DNA from: an uncultured Prevotella sp.
GTDB lineage: Bacteria; Bacteroidota; Bacteroidia; Bacteroidales; Bacteroidaceae
Assembly (NCBI GenBank): GCA_905233825.1
Contig: CAJOFE010000016.1
Span: 1-57,904, forward strand
Length of the DNA stretch: 57,904 bases
Reading direction: 5' to 3'
The notes beneath the pieces were generated by a model. The model ran no database searches, was not told the DNA's origin, and worked only from the letters and a program-made list of their open reading frames with translations. The first letter of the stretch is position 1, and every line of letters begins with the position of its first letter. This document shows positions 52,173 through 57,904 of the stretch, piece by piece. The position numbers and the translations under genes were made by a program.

Positions 52173-53312
52173 TTAACGGAATAAGATGATGTCATCAGGG
52201 CCACAAGGTGGAAGGATGGCGGTATCTTCTAATGAAAGGGACGGGGAAGTGACGGGATAGGCAGTTTTCTGTTCGGCCAAAGGAATGGTGAGCGTTACAT
52301 AGCCATCTGCATCAGAAGTGACTTCATGACCATCGATGACCACAGCTGTATTTGCAGCGGTCTGCTCCGTATATGGGTTCCACAGTTTGACACGCAGGCT
52401 TCCATACACCTCTGGATTACGGCAAATGTCGATACTCACGGCTTTTGACAGTAGGAGCGTGGTATCAACATCGAGGAAATCGCGACACTCCACCTTTACA
52501 CGTACCTCTTTATTTATATAGCGATGAGGAATGTTGGTAAACACTAAGCCAGCATCGAGCGAGCGGATGGTGTCGGTCTTTGTCTCGTTGTCGAGCGTCA
52601 TGGTGACGACGGCATCCTGCAAGGGAGGCAGGTTGGGGTTATGGACAGAGGCTTCGTTCAGCCGCACCTCAACATCGACAGGCTGGTTGGTCAGCCATAC
52701 GCCTACCAGCGCAGCTACGACAACCATCAGACCCAAAGCCCAGGCTATCGTCTTGCGGATAAGACGCCGCTTATGGCGCTGCCAGATGGCATCAAACTCC
52801 ACACCAAGCAGTTTGGAGATAAGTTGCACATAGGCCCGCTCCTTGTTCAGCCAGGGCCAACGGTAAATCTTCTCGTGGATGTTCGCCCCAAGAATCTCGG
52901 GCAGGCCGAGCGTATTGACGATGGGGTTAAAACACTCCGTATCGGGGTCGCCGCTATGGGGTATTCCATCTACGATGAAGAAATGTATCTGCTTAGTGCG
53001 TCCCAACTGATGGAAAAACTCTATCTCCTTGCCTACCCATTGTGACTGTGCCGAATTGGGCGAACAAATAACGATGAGGTTGCGCGAGGCCTTCAGGCGC
53101 TCTTGCAGCTCCTCCGTCAGTCCACCTGGCTGTATGTCGGTAGGTGCAAAGAAGACCGGCTTGATGGGGGTTCGCTCCCATCCATGCTCACTACACAGCG
53201 TAGCTGGCATGCGGTAGTGCTCCAGCTTCCGTTGCACTTTCTTTCCCCACTCCGTGTCACGGGAGTTATAGCTGATAAACGCGTAGTACTTGTATTGCTG
53301 TTCCATATTCAT
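52173..53312 (-). CDS. TIR domain / transmembrane helix / periplasmic beta-domain protein
   Basis: The protein has 379 residues and no signal peptide. The TIR domain (about 7-170) opens with YYAFISYNSRDTEW and contains VICSPNSAQSQWVGKE96IEFF; E96 is a candidate for the catalytic Glu of NAD-cleaving TIR domains. A transmembrane helix (about 186-207, WALGLMVVVAALVGVWL) leads to two Ig/carboxypeptidase-regulatory-like domains (about 210-370) that should lie in the periplasm. The layout is that of a transmembrane receptor with a cytosolic TIR. The start overlaps the TerB-like stop (ATGA). Confidence 0.85.
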   Translation of the reverse strand: MNMEQQYKYYAFISYNSRDTEWGKKVQRKLEHYRMPATLCSEHGWERTPIKPVFFAPTDIQPGGLTEELQERLKASRNLIVICSPNSAQSQWVGKEIEFFHQLGRTKQIHFFIVDGIPHSGDPDTECFNPIVNTLGLPEILGANIHEKIYRWPWLNKERAYVQLISKLLGVEFDAIWQRHKRRLIRKTIAWALGLMVVVAALVGVWLTNQPVDVEVRLNEASVHNPNLPPLQDAVVTMTLDNETKTDTIRSLDAGLVFTNIPHRYINKEVRVKVECRDFLDVDTTLLLSKAVSIDICRNPEVYGSLRVKLWNPYTEQTAANTAVVIDGHEVTSDADGYVTLTIPLAEQKTAYPVTSPSLSLEDTAILPPCGPDDIILFR

Positions 53313-53998
53313 TTTTTTACAAGAGTTTTACTTACTGCCTGATTGCATTCTATCGATACCGTCTGCTTGAAATTCAGCCCCATAGAGCTGAACTCCCTGT
53401 TCAGCACATCGTTCTCGGTGAGCAGGGCAGTGGCGGCTTCCATCTCGTGCGAAAACTCATCTGCGTCGGCCAGCGGCAGACTACGATGTATGTGTTCTGC
53501 CATCATGAAAACGACCGTTCTCAGGTTCTCCAAGTTCTCTGCCAGTGTCTTTGACTTGGGGTCGATGATGTTCTTCATAAAACTTCTCAGAGCCTTACTG
53601 CCCCTGTCGTTTGGGATATTACGGCGTGCCGTGGCCGTCAGCACCAATGACAGCAGCTCCATGCGCCCCACTCCCATCTTGCCGGCTATGACCTCCAACA
53701 GGAAGATTTCCATCTGCGTACTTTTACCATCGATAGCCATCACTTGGATGAGCTTTGAGAGATAGTCAGCCTTATCTATTTCGTCCATGGGTAAGTCTGA
53801 CGCCACCGCTTGTTCCTCGCCACGAATATAGGCATCAATCACTTCAGTAGATATGCCCATTGAGCGACATATCTTCACCATCATATTGTATTCCTCATCC
53901 GAGATACTACCATCAGCAATGGCGATAGCTACCAGGTCTTGTGCCAGCCGATATTCCTCATCAACGGCGTTGGCGAATATTTTTGTTAATAGTCCCAT
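53309..53998 (-). CDS. TerB-like (tellurite-resistance-type) helical protein
   Basis: The protein has 229 residues, cytoplasmic. The N-terminal half (about 10-110) resembles the TerB fold: LVAIAIADGSISDEEYNMMVKICRSMG and LIQVMAIDGKSTQMEIFLLEVIAGKMG repeat the A-I-A-D-G-x-I pattern with acidic residues that can bind metal. The C-terminal half is helical and unassigned. TerB-like domains often accompany stress, phage-defence or membrane-linked signalling genes. It begins 16 bases after the GH31 gene, so it may share that transcript, and overlaps the TIR gene. Confidence 0.75.
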   Translation of the reverse strand: MGLLTKIFANAVDEEYRLAQDLVAIAIADGSISDEEYNMMVKICRSMGISTEVIDAYIRGEEQAVASDLPMDEIDKADYLSKLIQVMAIDGKSTQMEIFLLEVIAGKMGVGRMELLSLVLTATARRNIPNDRGSKALRSFMKNIIDPKSKTLAENLENLRTVVFMMAEHIHRSLPLADADEFSHEMEAATALLTENDVLNREFSSMGLNFKQTVSIECNQAVSKTLVKK

Positions 53999-54014
53999 TA
54001 TTTAAATTGAAAAT

Positions 54015-57000
54015 TTAAGGGAGAGGGATTACTTCTAATTGTCGATTGACAAGCATGCCGGTGAAGGGCAGCTGACGAAGTGACAGTTTGGCAAGTGCCT
54101 TGAAGTGGAGACGGAAGAGCTCGGATGAGCCTTCAATAAGCGGCTGCTGACCGATATTCACGAAGGTAGGATAGAGCACACAATCGCCATTCGAGTGCAG
54201 GCGATCGTTGGTCATGTTGTGCATGGCAGCAACGGCAACAAGTTCTACGCGTACGAACTGCATCTGCTGCTGATTGTAAGGCAAGGCAAAGCTGAGGGCA
54301 TTGACACCCGACAAGTCCTGGCCAGTAACGGTGATGACAATATTGTCGCCTGCGTTGTACTGTTGGCGGTCAGGCTTCATCGTCACATTTCCAGCCAGTA
54401 GCCTGTCAGAGAGGCCGACTCCTCCCTCTATCTGTGTAGCTACGTAGCTAATATCTTGCGCATCTATGAGGCCGTTGTGGTTCACGTCGCCCAGGGAAAC
54501 ATAGCCATCGAAGTCGCTGTCACCCTGTCGCAAACCCGTGTAGTTCAAGTAAGAAATGAGGTCGTTCTCGTCTATACGACCGTCTTGGTTGATATCGCCC
54601 GGAATGAGCACCTTTGCTCCAGGCTTGCGGAAGGCATAGAGCTCAGCACCAGAGCCAAAGCCGCCTACGGCCTGAGTGACGGTCAGACGGAGGTAGCGGA
54701 TGGTTTCTTCCCTACCCTTGTCCCTACCCTCAGAAGAGAGGGGCGCAACAGAAGCGAGGTCAATGGTTTTCTTCTTGTTGTTGCGTGCCCATTGGAAGGG
54801 TTGTGGCTCACTCCATGTCTGGCCATCGGCACTCGTCTGTAGCGTACCAGCCAGAATGGTACCGTTACCAGCATTGTCGCGAGGCACATAGGTGATATGA
54901 TCCAACTCGGTGGTAGCATGCATGTCGATATCGATGGTGAAAGGTACTGCCTCATTGTTCTGCCAGTCAGTATGCCACAGCTCGCCGCGCTCGTCGAGGT
55001 CAAAGAGATGGCTGATGTCTGCACCTGGCTCAGCGGCCACGGTACAGGTAGCGGTCAGTCCGTGCATAGCCAGCTTCAGCGGATCGTCGGCAGTGCGAAA
55101 GGAGTATTCCTTCCAAGGGCTGACGCCGCCTCTACCTACCGTACGCAGTTTGTAGAGGTATGTTGTCTCAGGCTTTAAGGGCTCTCGTAGCATATTAAGT
55201 GCCTGTGCCGTGTCGCTGATATTCTTATAGAGCATATTCTCGAACATCAGCTCATAGCGGGTCTCGTCGGCACTGGTCTGCCAGGAGGTAGGAAGGCTGA
55301 CGCCCTCCACCGTCAGCTCCACCTTATTATATATAGATGTCTCGGGCACATCAACGATAAGCTGGTCAGGCCGCTGGATGCCTATCTGCTCCATCAACGG
55401 CTCCTTGCCGAAATGCCAATCGGCTTTCACGGCCTTACCGTTTACCTTCACACTGACCTTCTTAGGCTGGGTGGCCATATTCACCACGAAGCGGGTCCTC
55501 TTTTCCTTGACCATTCCTTCAAAACCATAATAGGCGGGGTAAATGGTAATGGTGGTGCGTCCTTTCTCCAGTTGTTGCTCTACCTTGTACGTCTGTTTTC
55601 TCCATTTAAGGTAGGCATTGGTGGTACCATCATCATCATAGACCTCAATACTGGTATGTTGTTGTGAGGGCCAAACTTCCAGCATGCGCAGCGACGTGTC
55701 AATCTGCGACGGGTTGTTGTTGGGGTTGTTCATGGGAATGATAGCCCCTTCCCTCACAAATACAGGCAGCTTCCATAGGGGTGCATCGAACCCATTCATC
55801 ACACATTCTCCGTCATAGGGCTGCCCTGTGAAGTAGTCATACCATATACCCTCAGGCAGATAGATGCCGTGTCGCTCCATACCCTCCTCATAGATGGGTG
55901 CCACAAGGATTTTCGACCCATAGAGATATTGGTATTTCGTGTATTTATCCATGTTGGAATCACGATTATACAGGAACATGGCACGGATGAGTGGCAAGCC
56001 GTCGATAGCCTCGTGGGCGAAAGTATAGGTATAGGGAAGGAGCATGGACTTCAGCTTCAAGTATGAGCGGTTGATGCTGGTGGCAGGCTCGCCCAGCGCG
56101 TGCGGATATTTCTCGTTGGCTCCCCAGCCGTCCATATTCAGCTGCATGGGCGTAAAGGTCTTCCACTGGAAGTCGCGGATGTTCACCTCCATGTTCTTGC
56201 CACCGAAAATGCCGTCCATATCGCTGGTGATATTGGGCTGCCCTGACAGACCGGCACCGATGTAGGTGGGGATGTGGAAGCGGATATATTCCCACTCGCC
56301 GCCCGTTTGGTCGCCGGTCCAAACACCGGCATAGCGATGCGTTCCAGCCCATCCGTCGAGCGTAATGATGAAGGGCCGCGCCTGCTGTCCGTAGTAGGGC
56401 ATGATCTGCGCAACGTCGCTGATGCCGTTCAGGCCGAAGCTGTAGCCGGCACCCACCCAAGCTACATCGGTCTTCAACACCCGTACACCCGCGTCGCGCA
56501 CCTCCTTGATAATATCGCGCTGCAACAGGGCAGGGATGCTGTCGATGGGGTGCAGGTTCGACTGCGTCCACAAGCCAATCTCCACGCCCTTCGAACGGGC
56601 ATAGTCGCCAAAGGCTTTCAGGTTGGCGATATTGCCGTCGAGGGTCTCCGTCTGACCGTAGCCGGCACCATAGCCGTCGTTAGGCAGAATCCAGCCCAGC
56701 GGCATGTCGTTGTGGGCATAGCGATCGATGACAGCCCGTGCCGAGAACTGATAGTCTGTTCTCTCCTCTGTTGCGACAATACCATTGAGGCTCTCGCGGA
56801 TGCCGCCCTCCACAGGCTTCTGGCTCTCCACATAGCGCTTGCCGTCCTCAAAGAGGATGCCGCGCCCAGGTTCGGTAGTCTCTTTCCAATAGTCGCGGTT
56901 ATAGGCATTCAAGTGACCCTCATAAAAGGCAAACTTGGGCAGCAGCACGGGGTGACCCGTCAGCTGGTAATAGCTGTTGAGCAATTTTACAGGCGTCTTG

Positions 57001-57722
57001 CCCATCATGAAGAACACGTCGAGGTAGTCGTCATCATGATGCACCAGTACCTCCTTGTCGTTGGTAAAATCATAGTAGCCAGGCTTGAAGGTATGGCAGA
57101 GCACGCCGTAGCCAGCCGTGGACCAGAAGAACGGTACAGGCGAACAGACACCGCCATCGACCCACGAATTGGTATTCACAATATCTATACGCTCACCACG
57201 ATGCGAGAAGCGCCCGTTCTGCACACCACCGCCATAGTAAAAGCCAGGCCTCGGCTCTGATAGCCGCAGGTCGTAGCCACCTTTCTTGAATTCTATGGGA
57301 GCAGCAAGCGACACGACGTCAACACATTGCCAAAAGGTCAGCAGGCCCGTAGCCTTATTGATTTTCACCATACAGCTTTCCATACAGCTTTCCTGAGATC
57401 TCACGTCCAGCGTATCGTTAGTCACGATGATTTCGCTATCGGTATCCACCACCTCTATTTCAATATCCTCACGGGCATTGTCCACCAAGATGTCGGCTGG
57501 TGGCATAGCCTCCGGATTGCGCACGATGCCGCCATTGTCATCGCGGAACAGACGGAAGATATTCGGCCCGTAGAAGTCGATGGTCATCACTTTCCCGTCG
57601 TTATAGACCACTTCGACAGCCTGCTTGTTCAGCCGCCGCACCTCCTTCACGCCCTGGTTGTCATCAGCCCACGTGCTCAATGTGAATACAACAAAAAAGA
57701 GAAAAAGAACGGTTCGTATCAT
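54015..57722 (-). CDS. GH31 family glycoside hydrolase with discoidin-like, dockerin-like and cohesin-like modules
   Basis: The protein has 1235 residues with a signal peptide (about 1-20). A GH31 N-terminal beta-sandwich precedes the catalytic barrel (about 250-650), with the nucleophile candidate D419 in LKTDVAWVG and acid/base candidate D471 in VWTGDQTGGEW. DUF5110-like and fibronectin-like parts follow, then an F5/8 type C-like domain (about 905-1020), a dockerin-like repeat pair (about 1035-1095, DINQDGRIDENDL and DVNHNGLIDAQDI) and a cohesin-like beta domain at the end. GH31 enzymes act on alpha-linked sugars; substrate is not clear. A GC-palindrome insert (APLSSEGRDKGRE) interrupts it near residue 1000. 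The promoter copy of the 71-bp element is upstream. Confidence 0.88.
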   Translation of the reverse strand: MIRTVLFLFFVVFTLSTWADDNQGVKEVRRLNKQAVEVVYNDGKVMTIDFYGPNIFRLFRDDNGGIVRNPEAMPPADILVDNAREDIEIEVVDTDSEIIVTNDTLDVRSQESCMESCMVKINKATGLLTFWQCVDVVSLAAPIEFKKGGYDLRLSEPRPGFYYGGGVQNGRFSHRGERIDIVNTNSWVDGGVCSPVPFFWSTAGYGVLCHTFKPGYYDFTNDKEVLVHHDDDYLDVFFMMGKTPVKLLNSYYQLTGHPVLLPKFAFYEGHLNAYNRDYWKETTEPGRGILFEDGKRYVESQKPVEGGIRESLNGIVATEERTDYQFSARAVIDRYAHNDMPLGWILPNDGYGAGYGQTETLDGNIANLKAFGDYARSKGVEIGLWTQSNLHPIDSIPALLQRDIIKEVRDAGVRVLKTDVAWVGAGYSFGLNGISDVAQIMPYYGQQARPFIITLDGWAGTHRYAGVWTGDQTGGEWEYIRFHIPTYIGAGLSGQPNITSDMDGIFGGKNMEVNIRDFQWKTFTPMQLNMDGWGANEKYPHALGEPATSINRSYLKLKSMLLPYTYTFAHEAIDGLPLIRAMFLYNRDSNMDKYTKYQYLYGSKILVAPIYEEGMERHGIYLPEGIWYDYFTGQPYDGECVMNGFDAPLWKLPVFVREGAIIPMNNPNNNPSQIDTSLRMLEVWPSQQHTSIEVYDDDGTTNAYLKWRKQTYKVEQQLEKGRTTITIYPAYYGFEGMVKEKRTRFVVNMATQPKKVSVKVNGKAVKADWHFGKEPLMEQIGIQRPDQLIVDVPETSIYNKVELTVEGVSLPTSWQTSADETRYELMFENMLYKNISDTAQALNMLREPLKPETTYLYKLRTVGRGGVSPWKEYSFRTADDPLKLAMHGLTATCTVAAEPGADISHLFDLDERGELWHTDWQNNEAVPFTIDIDMHATTELDHITYVPRDNAGNGTILAGTLQTSADGQTWSEPQPFQWARNNKKKTIDLASVAPLSSEGRDKGREETIRYLRLTVTQAVGGFGSGAELYAFRKPGAKVLIPGDINQDGRIDENDLISYLNYTGLRQGDSDFDGYVSLGDVNHNGLIDAQDISYVATQIEGGVGLSDRLLAGNVTMKPDRQQYNAGDNIVITVTGQDLSGVNALSFALPYNQQQMQFVRVELVAVAAMHNMTNDRLHSNGDCVLYPTFVNIGQQPLIEGSSELFRLHFKALAKLSLRQLPFTGMLVNRQLEVIPLP
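54708..54747. repeat. GC-rich palindromic element inside the GH31 gene
   Basis: CCCTACCCTC-agaa-GAGAGGGG in frame encodes APLSSEGRDKGRE within the F5/8-like region. Confidence 0.6.
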
Positions 57723-57817
57723 AGATTGTCAGGTAATTTTTTGTACGGCTGCGACTCAGCGAGGGCCATCAAGCACGCTTGAATGACCGACCGCGAGCAA
57801 GCTCACATGCTTTTGCG
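57723..57817 (-). promoter_or_regulatory. Structured leader of the GH31 mRNA
   Basis: About 95 bases lie between the -7 box and the GH31 ATG. The leader contains the near-perfect palindrome TCAAGC-ac-GCTTGA (about 57768-57781) and GAGC-aa-GCTC (about 57795-57804), so stable small hairpins are likely. I recognise no known riboswitch. Confidence 0.4.
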
Positions 57818-57888
57818 TGCAAAGATAGCAAATAATTGTGAACCAAAGGTCAGGAACATATATAAAAAAACATAATTCATGAGTAATT
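57818..57888 (-). promoter_or_regulatory. 71-bp promoter element, copy upstream of the GH31 gene
   Basis: This is the reverse-strand partner of 19140-19210 (63 of 71 identical). On the minus strand it has TGACCTTTGGTTCA and, 16 bases after its TTTG, a TATCTTTG -7 box (complement of 57820-57827). It drives leftward transcription of the GH31 gene. Confidence 0.85.
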
Positions 57889-57904
57889 GGCAATTCTTGC
57901 GTCT

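Overview
This window is from a Bacteroidota chromosome, most likely Prevotella or a close Prevotellaceae relative. Nearly every usable promoter has the Bacteroidota form (TTTG, about 20 bases, TAnnTTTG). Strong Shine-Dalgarno sites are nearly absent. The gene content also fits: an Oar-type TonB receptor, BACON-domain lipoprotein, VirE/DUF3987 protein, multidomain GH31 and an adenylate kinase of the short type. The taxon is inferred from this; no marker gene was compared.

Layout. (1) 1-14095 is accessory. A truncated HU-like gene faces left. It is followed by a structured AT-rich intergenic region with a 27-bp inverted repeat around a 40-bp perfect palindrome. Next comes a type I restriction-modification operon, hsdM-fic-hsdS-hsdR, with a Fic protein inserted. 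After that come small uncharacterised genes and a VirE-N/DUF3987 primase-helicase-like gene whose first half is full of in-frame GC-rich palindromes. The 8-base motif AGTACCAT occurs in arrays at both ends of this region. (2) 14095-20768 is housekeeping: VanZ-like, CapA-like, NlpC/P60, recG, ispD and gpmI. (3) 20826-26597 holds an exported TPR / outer-membrane barrel / metacaspase operon and a divergent histidine phosphatase. (4) 26626-39722 holds an ATP-grasp PEP-synthase-like protein with receiver domains, a BACON/OB lipoprotein, a TonB receptor fused to an OmpA-like domain, obg, adk, hpt and nnrD/E. (5) 39729-47418 is a tightly packed six-gene operon: a Rossmann/RyR protein, an FHA-like/TM/trypsin-like protein, a kinase-C-lobe-like fragment, a secreted protein, a TPR-CHAT protease and a secreted Gly-rich protein. 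(6) 47497-49812 is AT-rich and gene-poor, with zinc-ribbon genes and repeats. (7) 49813-57722 is a GH31 enzyme followed by a TerB-like / TIR-TM / TPR operon.

The most notable signal is that three separate operons combine an effector-type domain with exported TPR or beta-domain partners. The effectors are a caspase, a CHAT plus trypsin pair, and a TIR domain. The TPR partner of the caspase operon and that of the TIR operon are clear paralogues. The six-gene RyR/FHA-trypsin/CHAT operon looks like a relay across the inner membrane and is my best candidate for an undescribed system. A second theme is dispersed small elements: GC-rich palindromes inside many coding genes, and a 71-bp promoter element shared by gpmI and the GH31 gene. 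All functions are inferred from motifs read by eye; no database search was run.
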